Origin: Brugia malayi
Taxonomy: Eukaryota > Nematoda > Chromadorea > Rhabditida > Onchocercidae
Length of the DNA: 64,000 bases
Assembly: GCF_000002995.4 (NCBI RefSeq)
Contig: NW_025062477.1
Span: forward strand, 6,048,649-6,112,648
Direction of reading: 5' to 3'
How positions within the stretch are numbered: the stretch's first letter is position 1; every line of letters starts with the position of its first letter. The position numbers were made by a program, and so were the translations under genes. Below the pieces are notes generated by a model. It was given only the letters and a program-made list of their open reading frames with translations, searched no databases and was not told the DNA's origin. Positions 12,523 through 25,400 of this stretch are shown one piece after another.

Positions 12523-13414
12523 TAATTTGTTAGCAGACTGATGCTAAACCTTCTTCTCAAAACTTAAAATAATTGCAACTAACACCTTTATAGCATTTTC
12601 TTACAATTTTCGACATTTGCATAAAAATTCGTTTTCTAAAAAAGAATTAAAAGTTTTGTTTTTTGTTTATTTAAATGTACAAACATGTGAAATGGAAAAA
12701 TTGTTTTGAAAATGTTAGCTAATTACAAATTTATAAAACATATTGTCAATTAGTAAATTCATTTCATTTCAGTATTAAAAATTCCCTCATTGTGGTATTA
12801 TTTGTCAAAATTTTTTTTAGCCAAAAAGTTTCAGTGATACGATATTGGGACACATACAAAACATAAAATGGAAGGGAATGGAATCTGTTTCCATTAATGA
12901 TTGAAATTACTGGGATTACTTACCTACGATATAAATAAATGCTTCACAATCCCTTTTTTTATCATTTTTAATTTGACTTTTAAAGAAGTTGTTAAGTTTT
13001 TTAGTACGTAGAATAATCTAAGCTAATGATAGCTATGATATGATTGATATCATAGCTATAGTTATGACAAGCTCTTATTATTCTTATCACATCGTTGGGA
13101 ATTGGTCGAATTTATTAAGTAACTCTTCAATTAGCTTTGTTTAATTGGTGAAATTTTATAATGATTTATTTAACAAAGAGACTGATATTCAGTTCATTGA
13201 TTCAATTCATTCAATTCAAAATGAAATATTTTGTGATCGATACAAATGCAATTAAGTAAACGGCAAATTTCCGTTTCATTATTTGACTGTTTCCGTTTGG
13301 AATGACAGAATTGTTTGTAATCTGAACTCTGTTACTCTTCCATTTCCCAGTTTTATGATCACCATCATAACTTTTTTCTTAAAATTTAGAGAGTAATTAA
13401 TTTCATTGTACCGA

Positions 13415-14695
13415 TTAGTAACTAGTATCAAACTTATCTATTTGTAATGAAAATGCTATTTCGAATTGAACTTTGTCAATTTCTTTCTTACTGGCTTCAT
13501 TGTAATCTTCGTCGTCTTTATCTTCTTCGTCCTCTTTTGGAAGTATTAAATTGGATCGTTTAAGTGTCAGAAAATCTTGACTTTTACAAGGCCAGTAGTA
13601 ACATTTACGAGTTGTTGGAATTTTTTCTACACAATTTTGAACCAGTTTACTAGAAATTTACAAATATTTAAATAAATAATTTCATTTTCATGTATGTGAT
13701 TTCATGTATGTGATTAATTCAGAATTTCCAAATCTTTTTGTGTAATTTTACGCGAAATTTGCTGTCTTAATGCTAATTTTATAAAAACTGCTTAAAGTTG
13801 CTTGAAAAAAAAAAAGACGAGAACTGAAGATATAAACGTTTTACATAAAGCAATTGCTTTGCGACATATCTGCCATACTATTATAAATGCAGCTGTATAG
13901 GTATAAACGTAGAATTTTAACTGTGTTCATCATAATTCCCTAAAAATGCTCCCGCGTAACAATTTCGAAATACCAATATATCATATTAAAATTTCATTTC
14001 AATCTCATACCGAATCATTTTGTCTCGACAGATCATTTTCTACGCATTTCCGGAAAACCAGATACCTTTCACGATAGGTAACACCCGGCTTCTCATTCAT
14101 CTGGAAAAATGAGTGACACAATAATGTCAGAACTAAGTTACATATCATATCTAACATATTATAATTTTGTTTCTCTTTCCCTCCTTTCTAACCGTGTTCA
14201 TCATAATTCCCTAAAAATGCTCCCACGTAACAATTTCGAAATACCAATATATCTTATTAAAATTTCATTTCAATTTCATACCGATTTCTTTAAATAGTAC
14301 AAATATTTAAGTCTTAGAACAGTTTTACTTGTGGGTATCTAAACAAAAAATAAAAGAAACAGACCAATTGATTAGCTATTATTATCATCACTAGGCGAGA
14401 ACTATCGTTGATCATGAAATTAAAGTACAAAATAATTTTCTAAATTCGACAGAAATTAATCGCTGAATGGAAAAGAATTTGTATAACTTACTCTTTTTGC
14501 TAAACATGGAATAATTAATTGTGTATAAGTTTCACAAAAATGATTGATATTACTAGAATTAATCATATTGATATCGAGCAAATTACTATTACCACTGATG
14601 CATTGTTTTAATACATCGTAGCATTGCCATTCTTGTGCATGAATATCATTAATAAATAAAATGTCAAGTAAAAATGTTAAAAGAAAAGGTAACAT
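13415..14695 (-). CDS. small secreted cysteine-rich protein, tandem paralogue 2
   Basis: Exon 1 (14492-14695) encodes a signal peptide followed by QCYDVLKQC, FCETYTQLIIPCL and a GTAAGT donor at the same place as in paralogue 1. An exon at 13845-13892 (CIYNSMADMSQSNCF) matches exon 3 of paralogue 1. The last exon, 13415-13649, has KLVQNCVEKI and CYYWPC in the same phase as paralogue 1. It then runs into an acidic tail (PKEDEEDKDDEDYNE) with no hydrophobic end. A further exon ending in 14100-14011 (start NEKPGVTYRERYL) has good sites, but its natural donor at 14010 is out of phase with the next exon. Using a weak GTCGAG donor at 14029 gives 185 residues in frame. A second candidate exon, 14282-14338, ends at the other copy of the same duplicated donor. 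The family has no name I know. Probable role: secreted or surface protein, function unknown. Confidence 0.6.
13923..14013. repeat. 91-bp direct repeat, copy A
   Basis: This segment matches 14194-14284 at an offset of 271 bases, with only three mismatches that I could find by eye. On the gene strand it begins at a splice donor (TCG/GTATGAGATTG) and extends into the intron, so it duplicates a donor plus the first part of an intron of paralogue 2. Confidence 0.9.
14194..14284. repeat. 91-bp direct repeat, copy B
   Basis: This is the second copy of the segment at 13923-14013. On the minus strand it too starts at a potential donor (TCG/GTATGAAATTG), behind an open stretch at 14282-14338 preceded by a TTTAG acceptor. 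Between the two copies lies the candidate exon 14011-14100 of paralogue 2. Confidence 0.9.
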
Positions 14696-16471
14696 AGCAA
14701 ATGTTTAAAACAATAGGAAATGATTAATCTGAAATGAATCAACCGCTTATATACACATGTAATTAAAATATGTATTGATTATCACCAAAAGATAGATCAT
14801 TATCAAAGTAACTCTCTTATTTTTAATTATTCATCCTTTCTCTTTTCTTAAAAAAATAAGAAACAAAAGTGACAAATAAGCAAAATTCAAAAAAAAAAGT
14901 CATTTATTCATCATAAAGGACATCAGTGGTAGTAGATGGGTACAAAATTTTTAATGCACAATAACACAAGGTGATCAACAATATGAAAGAGAAATGTTCA
15001 ATTATTTGCATCCATGAAGAGTAAAAAAGAAAAAAAAAACAAGATGAGAAGAAAACACAATTGATAAGACAATTATAATTCAAATTTAGGATGAGTCTTC
15101 TTTTTCATAGAACTTCCAACCTATGAAACCATTTCATGGAATGAATACTTCACAACTTTACAACATTTAGTAAAATTAAAGTAGTGCGGAGATACCTAAA
15201 CTGAAGTCCTTCACATAAGTGCATATAATAAGTTTGAAACTTCAATATCATATAACAAAGCCAAATAAATAACTGAAGTATCAAACAATTCAATACGCTT
15301 TTAACATGCGTGCTTTAATATTTAATGTAATGAATGAGACAAGCAAATTCTGAAAAGTATGAAAAAAAAAAAAACAGCCAAGGACAGCAAATGCCTACAT
15401 AATAAAATTTTTTGATATTTTAAATGAAGAAGAGATGGTAATTCAATCAGAATCTAGAAAATCTGGAAAAATAAAAGCATTCGATTACATAAAGCAACAA
15501 AGTTTTGATTTCTTAGCCAGTCAATACGTTTAAGCAAAATTTAGTACTAAGAATATGGTGAGATATAAAATGCAAAATGCACAGTACATATCTTAGAAGA
15601 AAAAAAAAAATAATAACAGGACACGATAAACACGATGTATTTGAACTTAAGAAAAAATAGGAAAAGTTCAACTTCTATTTGTTAATCTCTTCAATTTCTA
15701 CACCACTTAGTAATATGGCATCGGCAATCTCTACTATGTTTTTACTATTTGATATGATATTGTTTTTGACCTTTACATAAACTATGTAACAAAACTGGTT
15801 ATAAAAGTTATTTGCTGCTAAATGCAAAAAAAAAAAAAATAGAACAAGGAAGAGACATGAACATTATGTACACCACTGTTATTTCTTCCTCAGATTTCAA
15901 TTTATATTTAGATTTGCAAGATTTTAGTTCTACTTCAGTCGAATTTAACAATATGTTAGTAACAACGAAAAATCTCAACAACAAGGTTTTATGTGAATCA
16001 GAAAAAGTGGTTCACATTTTAATAAATCCTAGAGAAAATTTTTGAAAAAAAAAATAATATATAAAACAATAAGGCGCAGTTTCACGTCCTTATATGATAA
16101 AGCATCGGACAAGAAACGACGAGAATTCGATAAGTTTTTAGGTGATTTCTAAAGTAAAAAAAATTATCTGCATTGAAAAGGGCGCTGAAAAGAAAGGAAA
16201 TGATTGTAAAACTGTTATAAGAAAATCAACTTGTTAACGGTCAAAATTATTTTTAGTAATTCAACACTATGGTAAAATGGATCATAACAAATTAATAAAG
16301 CGTAACCATTCATGGAGTGCTGCTATACGTTGGGATTAACACATATCCATTTAATAAAACACACCGAGAACTGAGATCGTCATCGACCAGCTTGCTGAAG
16401 GATTTCTGAGAAATTAATGGAAAGTTGAAGATAGCACTCATGTAACAACCAATTCAACAATACACAATCAT
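14696..16471. other. intergenic, AT-rich, many A-runs
   Basis: This lies between the start of paralogue 2 and the stop codon of unc-40. It has many poly-A tracts of 8-13 bases and no exon I can support. The part next to 16471 should hold the unc-40 3' untranslated region. An ATTAAA-type signal on the minus strand is possible near 16349. Confidence 0.5.
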
Positions 16472-19400
16472 TCATGTAGTTGCACTGAATTCATGTTGAA
16501 GCGCTTGCAAATCATCAATCATTGTGTCTAGATTTTCCATTTGCGCATTCAGTTCCTCTGTGGAAGCTGAAGCCTGAAACATGAAAACACTTTAAAGGAA
16601 GAGAAAAAATGTGGTTATTGTGAAATTAATCATCCTAGAATTTCATTAATCGGTGAAACATCTCTTGGATGCAATATTTACAAGCACATCAGTGAAAATA
16701 AGCAAAAGAAGAACCTGTAATGGTTGCGCTTCAATAACATTTTCACGTTGCAATGCAGCTTTCTCCGGCATCACACAAGATGCATATGGTGAGTAAATAT
16801 TATTGACGTTAACACGTGGTTGTGCAGTTGCACGTCCCACAGGAACATGAGATGACTTCTGACCAATAACAACACCAGCAGGCTTTCCGTTCCTATTATT
16901 TGGAGATGCAACAACTAGCGGTCTAACTACATGCGCCATTCGCTCACCTGATCCTAGAAATATTCATTAATAGATAGTGCTTCTGATGCTCAATGTGAAA
17001 TATGGAACAGGCATTAAGTAGTAAACAGTTTTTTAACTTAAACAAAATATACTATACTATTAAAAGAAACACGAATAATTAATGATCAGTTTTTTTTCTT
17101 TAAACAAAAGTTAACATGCCTGATGAGGGAGTGATTGGTGGTGGTGCTCCAGCAAGTTGTGTAAATGATTTTAACGGATTTGAATTGACAGAATTTCTGC
17201 GCAACGTCCGATAACCATCGTTGTTGAGCAATTGAGTGGGTGGAGCAACGGGCGGTCCTTGATTAGGTAATTGGGGCGGAGGTGGGGTCGATATGTGAAG
17301 TGCCTGAGACGAACTGTACGTCGAGCTATGGTCAGAAAAATCGATTTTAGCTACCTGGAGAAAATCAACATTCGACAATTTTTAACTCCTTTGATTTAAA
17401 TTAATATCTACTGTTTATGTGAATCCATACTAAATAATACTACACCGTATAAACCGACTTTGTATATTAAACATTTCTTTTGTTTTTAATTAACCTCAAA
17501 TATGTTTTTTAATTAACTTCAAATATATGACTTCAAATGTGCGTTAATATAAATATAACTGCAAATATTTTAAATATGTAAAAACTTCATTAAGTATTAA
17601 ATTCTTCGACATTTTTTTAGATGATTTTCCTTTCAAAAATAATCGTTGTTACTTACTGCTTTTATTCAAAAATATCTCCCAAAATTGTTTACATTTTCCC
17701 TAAACATGAACTAAAGAAACACCTGATGTCGGCCTGTATTTGTATAAACAATTTGAGGCGTTCTTTGTCGTCCTTCAAGGCTAGTCGATGATTGATGATA
17801 ACTCCGTGTTAAAGTACCATTACCTGAATTTATGTTTGTTGAGGTATTAGGAAGAAATGCGAAATTTTTAAGGTGGAGCTATGAAATATCAAAATTTATT
17901 TTTCTCATGAAAATGTGCGGTATATTGACGAGAAGTGATTACAAATATGCCTGGAAACAGAATTACTGGCATAATTTCTAGCTGTTTCTGAATATCTACA
18001 GTATCCATATGAAAAAGTAAGAAATAAAACAAATACCGTGCGAATGCGAAACCCCTTTTTTAAAAAGCTTTTAAACAGCAGGGTAGCATTAAAGAATCTA
18101 GCAAATTATCTACAAAACAGGATTTAACAGAAAAATTCCTAAAACTCAATTTTCGTAACTTGCATTCACAATTCAATTTCGTGTCTTTGTGCAATCTATG
18201 TGAAATTTGTAAGTGTATCATGGCATAATTTAAAGGAAAAATTGTGGAGACAAATAAGAGATGAAAGTAATCCATCTTTAAGGATTTGACTCGTGCTGCC
18301 CACCGCAAAGTAAAAAACCGCAGATAAAGGAGAATTTGATGCAATGAGAATACTTTGAGAGTCTTAACAAGCAATACAACAGCGCTACTACTGATACAGC
18401 CACACTTACAATCACCAGTTACAACACCGGGCAGTGGATTCTGTGACATGACGGTATGAGTTGAGATTAGCTCTGCTTTTCCCACAGGCCGTCGTCGTTG
18501 AATGATGCCATCATGAACTGACTGAGTCATTCTCGCTTCAATATACTCGGGATCGGTGAAGTGAGCTGAAATTCGCTGACCATCTATTGCATTGTTCATC
18601 TTGAAAAGTGCAAATATATCGACGGACGACAAATGCAAGTTGTGGATTGTAGATTATGAGGTACTATGAGGCATGCAACTGCACTGTATATCAATCACAT
18701 CTAGCAAAAAACATCACAGCTACATTGAAAAATACCACATTGCCATGCGTTGTTGACATGAAATGCATTTTTGTCTCAAATCAAATTAGAACATGCTGCA
18801 AGGTTGCAAGTAATTAACATGCATATACCTACAAAACAAATATGAACATAAACTGTAAAAAATGGCAGAATTAAATCCAAGTTAATCCAAGCACGTCATT
18901 CCAATTATTTTGACAGCGAAGATCTAGAAGCAGCAGAACTATTTAGAAACTAAAATGGAATGGTAAGTTAACAATGATCAAATTAGCATACCATTCATTT
19001 ACATGTTTTGTAAAAGATATGCATGCATGCATTTCATAAATATATGTGAAGCAAAATAAAGTCAAAATGCACTGCTGTCATATAATTTTTTTTTTTTTTT
19101 GCCCTTAAAATTTTCCTCAATAATAAACAAACAGTGAAAAATGGAAGTAAAATGAAATTTGTCAAAACGAAAAAGATGAACAAAAACACTCAAATATGCA
19201 AAAACGAAAGCGAAGCAGCACCTTGGACAGCAAGATATTGAGATCGTGGTGAATCGACCATTTCGATTACATCATCGCAATGATTTAAATCGTTTAATGA
19301 TGTTGCAAGCGCTTCTTCAATCAGATTCTCTATAATGATGTACATTCCCGTTCTTAATTACGAATATACTGATTTTAAAGCGGTTCAAAATGGATGAATT

Positions 19401-22400
19401 ATGGATTGTAGCCAACCAATTGGTAATTAGAGAGTTGCAAACTTCAAAAATGACATGACCTTGAGACTGGAATAATTGTTGCCATGTATTTTGATAGAAA
19501 AGAAAGATTACACACAACAGATACTCATAGTCTATTAGTTCTAATTCAAAGCAAAAGTAAGAAAAAGTGAGTGATTTTATCATGCGACTTGTTCCACTAT
19601 TCAACTTACTATTCGAACGACAAGGTGCAACGTAACAGATAATTTTGACCAAGATTTATAAATAGAGAAAAGAAAGTATAAATACTATGTGGAAATACTG
19701 TTCAATCTACTGTGAAAATCAAAACGAAACAAAGTTAATTTCCTCTTCATTCTTTTCAAAATATCCTCTTCATTCTTTTCATAATTTACTTTACATATGC
19801 CACCTGTCTTAATCTTCCTGCCGAGCTTGCTTACAGCTGGAACAACGAACAAAATAAGCAAGCAGAAAGCAGATAAGAGTAAATAGATAAGCAAGTGCTG
19901 ATAGCTGAAAAACAAAAGTAAACATATAACATCAATCAAAGTCTTATTTAAATTATATTTCAAAAGATAAATTAATTTGAATTTCGAAAACCACATAAAA
20001 AATACCCGGCTCATGTATTTGGTGTCCACCGCTATGATGATTAATCCATAAATCAGGGGGCCCTTTGCCATTTCTCACTTGTTTCCTTCCACGCACATAG
20101 CCTGCGGTCGTTGATTTCTTGCTATTCTTTGATCTTATATACCAAATCACGGTGATCATCAAGACCATGAACAGAATAACGATTGCCGCCGTGATTGCCA
20201 GATAAGCTGGCGTGGAAAACAACGCTAGACGAGGAGTTTCCAAATCGATGTCAACATCCTGAAAAAAAATTTTTTTAATATGTAAGCAATGCAAAAGTTA
20301 TCAGGAATGCAATCATTATTAAGAAGCACTTCTACAGTTAAAAAAATTACTAAAAAAAGAAATTCGATAAGCAGTAAAATTCTTAAGAACAAAGCTGGTT
20401 CACGTGTATTATATTTGTAATTGGGTAACAGAAATAAATTTCCACATTTATTACAACTTTCAAATGATTAATGGTATAAATAAACTCAAAGATTTGAGAA
20501 AAAATGATTTTAGGACAAACCTGGAATAATCGTGGTGGTGGTGCACCCGGCACAAATTGCAGTGTTGGAGATAACGGACCATATCCTTTGATATTACGTG
20601 CTTGAACTTTAAAGAAATATGTTTGTCGAGGTAGTAAATTGGTCAACTTGATTGATAAATGGTCACCTTTTACCCCATCTAGAATCCAGTCCTTATCAGG
20701 TGCATCCGATCGATCTGCATAGTACACCAAGTACTCTGAAACAACCAAAAATCTCCAAAATAGGTTTATATTTACTAATAGTAATACAATACAAAATAAA
20801 ATATAAAATGCCAAACAAATATATTTCAATAATTTCCCAATCTATACCTTCAATATCACCATTAGCATACTTCGGCGGTTGCCAATTCAGTATCAGTGTT
20901 TGTGGATCACCATCAGTGGGCTGCATGATGGTTAAATCACGTGGTGCACTAGATGGTGGTGCTGGAGCTGTGGAATTTACTGCAGTCATGGACCACATGG
21001 ATGAGGACCTTCAAAGAACTCTTTTCAACAAAATCTCCCTGATATTTCAAAGCTGCATTTTGTACCGCAATACGAAGCCTCAGTAATGTTTTTTTTTTTA
21101 CAACATGATTGATGGAAATAGCCGAACTTCCTTCATGATTAGCATGACACATTCATCACTGGCTTCTTTGATGAATGTAACGGATAACCAACTTTCGAAC
21201 TGAACTAACAGCGCAAAACTATCAGACAGCACTGAAACCGGCTACGCCATTGCTCACTACATCAACTCAGTTTTGAGTTGTCTTAGAGACAACATGGAGA
21301 TTTTTTATTTTATTAGAACCTGGAGATTTTATTTTATTAGAATTATTCTGTTCATTTTAGTCATTTCAGAGACTTTTCAAAGATTTTTTTTTTATCTAGT
21401 CCAGTTCTTCAATATTGATATTCTCTTCCCATGAAATTCGGTTAAAAGGAATAAAAGGAATTTGCATTGCAGACGGTTCCAATGTAGGATATAATTTAAA
21501 TTTATAACAACGGCTTTTTCGGGATAAAGCAAGCATTCTTAATTCTTAAAAGAACAAAAACATTAATAGTATGCAACAGTAGACTGATCGACAAGGTAGA
21601 TTTTAATTGGTTGATAAAAAGCATTATCTATTAATAATTTCATTATTAACAACTAAAATTATAGTATTTATATTATTCCATCCACAAAATACAAGTTTTA
21701 CTTGTATGTTCAATCGATTTAATTTCGAAAATACTAAAATAATGGTGGCAAAGAGTCAATAAAAAAAGGCTTTCAAAGCAATTTTTTTAGACGATTCTGT
21801 ACCCTGAAGAAAACACTATCCAAACCAAACAATGATTCTTGTAGCATAACGAAAGACAGCAGGTAATTAACCAAAATCTTTAGTCTTACCTTGAAAGCGA
21901 AATAACGAAGAATCCATACGAAAATTATTAAAACTATTTTCAAATCCATCTTTCTGATTAAAATATTGCAAAAATCTTACTTTCCAGCATTAACTCGTAC
22001 CGCAAATTCGTACTGCGTATTGGGACGTAATCCATCGATAACTACTTCAAGTTCAGATGTATTGATATAACGCCGCTGCCCACCATTCTCAACACTGAAT
22101 TAAAAACTATTAATATTAGACAGCAGAGTGTAAGACAAATTCTACTTTAACAAGTACTATTTTAAGACTTATATAATTATTAGTTTTCGTTGATTGTATG
22201 ATATTGTACGACTTTAAATCTACTCCGTATTTGTTAATAAATGGAGTGACAAACAATCCGGTTTAAACCTCACATATGTATCTGAAATGGTTAAGTAAGC
22301 TGAAAAAAGAATCCGTCTTAAAAATGGTCCGAAAAATTCGTTATTAAAGAAATCCACACTTGGAACTGTATCGTACAGTGTACTGCCTTGAATAAGGTAT

Positions 22401-25400
22401 ATCCAATTCAGCATCAGTCCATATTACTCGGATCGATGATGACGAAAGTGTCAATGCTCTAACACCAATCGGTGTTTCACTTCGTCCCGAATCTTTGTTA
22501 TTCTGTTGTCCACTTGCCATAGATTTAGATTCCGGAGAAAGAGTTCGAACTGTTTCATAGATTGGAAAACCATTCCCTATCATATTGTACGCACGCAGCG
22601 AAATCACGTAATCACGGCCTGGTTTCAATCCATTAATCGTATGGAGCCGTAAACTTGCTGGCACCTTCACTTGGTCCACATCCGGTATATTGATTCCCCA
22701 ACCAATCTGCAGAAATTTGTAATTTTGAATTATTGAGCTCACAGAATTTATTCAAATTGTATCTGCACGAGCTGTAATCCTATGAAATACGTATGGACTT
22801 GAAAAAATATTTTTCACTCTTCAATTTTCTATACTTTGTGGCATTGTTCGTTAGAGCAAATAATGGTACAAAACCAATTCCTGTTGAAATGTAACATTTA
22901 CCGAGAAAAAAAAAAGACTTACTAGGTAACCACGGATCATAACACTATCGTCTCTGGGTGGCAGCCATGAAAGCTGGATTGAATCCACAGATGGCTGAAC
23001 TTTAAGCGAGAGTGGTGGTCCAGCCACTTGTCCTTCGTCTTTATCTTCCAGCGGTGTATCAACATGAAACCAATCCGAATTTGGACCAGATCCATTCTGA
23101 ATTACAACAAATAAATCTTAGTAGCCACCATTTTGAAAACAGTAGGAAAAGTTGTGCACCATGATACTCCTGTTTTTGTCATCAGATAATTTCACTTATA
23201 AACTTCAACGAAAAACCTGATTAATAGCCGCAACTCGAAGCATATATTGTGTACCAGGCTCGAGACCGGATATAATGTATGAACTGTTGTTTCCATCTAT
23301 CACTAAAGTATTGCTTTTTGCACCACGCAATTTCGTTTTATACTTTATTCGATACCCAGTCAGAATACCATTTCTATCTTCTGCTGATAATGGCATCCAC
23401 TGTACAAGGATGGAAGTAGTTGAAATTGCTTCAGCTCTACAAGATAAATTGTGAGTAATCTAATATATTTATGATTTTTATGAATAGCGGTGGATAATTA
23501 AATACCAAAAATAGAACTATACAGATGCACTATCGTGAATCAAAACTAGGTAATACTTTGAAGATAGCAAATTAACATACCTAACGTCACTAGGAGGTAG
23601 TGACGGTAAATCGGACAATGTTCTTACAGTAATTGGTTCAGAGCTGAGACCAGCACCATTTACACCTTCTGCTTCGACTCGAATGATATATTCGACATAT
23701 TTCTCCATGCCATGAAGAGTATAAGACGTCTTTTTCATCTGAAATCATAATTCTATACTAAATTCTTTTTCAATATCGAAAATAATGAATGATTAGTCTA
23801 CATATTGTTAGTAGCTATATGAAAATCCAGTCTTTTGAAAAAAAAAAAAGCTGACAAACCACAATTTGTGTTTCCTTTTCATTCACTTCATGATCTTTCC
23901 GGATATAGAACAACTTGTACTGCACTGGCTCGGGTCCATTGCCGCCTGGTGGTTCCCAGGACACTTCGACAGTTTCCGGACTCAGAGCTGTGCCACGCAA
24001 ATTTTTTACTTTACCAGGAACTGCCTAAAAATTTTCAATCTTCTTATCTCGTTTGAAAACTTATAACACATTGTATTCGAATGACTTTCCCGAACATAAA
24101 AAACATCCTAAGCTGTTACTAAATCTATAAATCCATAATGGCATCGTAAAAACCGATGACACTAAGCAAGACACTTGTTTCTCTTAGCCAAAATTAGTGA
24201 CCGTAAAATAAGAAACCTTTTCCTCTGCTGTCGTAATAAGAATACGTGTACTTGATTTCCCCATACCAGCTTCATTTTCCGCAGCTAACCGAAAAACGTA
24301 GGTCGTATTCGGCTGCAAAGGAGTTACCGTGAATGATGCGGCTGTTGAATTCAACATTCGCTCCCTAAATTTTATCCATTTTCACATTCTGCGAAACATT
24401 GAAATACACAAATAAGATTCTGTAAAAACATTACTGTTACAATTTAGCGAGAAACAGTAGCAACCGAATAATCCAATTTCTGCAGCTAAAAATAAAAGAT
24501 ATGTAACAATTACCGTTAACTTTTCCACTTCATACCACAAAACAAAACCAATGAATAAAAACAAGTAGTAACCTTAAAGAATCTTGTTCCTTGTAGAAAA
24601 TATGATAAGCTAAAACAGCACCATGCCGTTGTACAGGAGGATCCCAAGTCAGGACTACAAAACGACTTCCAACAACACTTGCACGAACACCTAGCGGTTC
24701 TGATGGCAATTTTGGCTGTCCACTTGAAGCAGCCATAGAAAATGAATCTAAATTAGGTTTGTCAAAACAAGAATGAATTTCACATGTAAAACTGTTACAA
24801 ATGAGTATGACAGAATGAAGGGTTATGAAGAATTTCAGGCGTAAATGGCTAAGTTTCAACATAATTCTTAAATTACATTTAATTGTCGTAGTGAATCCTA
24901 GCTCTTACACTAAACAAAGTATTAGGTAAACATGAACAACCTTCGGTCTTATTGTGGTTAAGTGTATTAGTCGTGCATGGATAAAAATTAAAGCAATTAA
25001 GAAGTTAACAAACGATCGTCGATTACTGGATAATTCCAAAAAAATATTTACGCTTAAATTTGAAAAAAAATAAGTAAAACCTCATGAAAATTTGGAACTA
25101 GTCATCCTAGAACATTTTTTGAAAATCATTTTAAGACGAAGAACAGTAAAAAGTAATAAATTCATTAAAAGGAACTATATATACACTCATGCACACTCCT
25201 CTCACCCGTGTTATTAACATTCATAATTTCTTCCGAAATAGATGTCGTTTCATTCATTGAGTAAAACTTTAGGGCATAAAGCTGCAGTAGTTCCTCTATA
25301 AAGTAATATTGTTATTGCTAAAATTCTGAGAAAAAATAAAACCGGACGTAGGATAACCTAGAAAAACGGATTAAAACTATGTTAAAAAACTTGAAAGATC

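Noticed and set aside
18566..18638. Upstream Met of the long ORF in the unc-40 tail ([11 protein letters not shown])
   Set aside because: The in-phase acceptor AATTTCAG at 18566-18568 joins exon 19222-19329 to [10 protein letters not shown]; starting earlier breaks the frame.
20652..21086. 144-codon plus-strand ORF antisense to unc-40 fibronectin exons
   Set aside because: It is the complement of two coding exons and their intron; the sense strand carries the conserved domain and splice sites.
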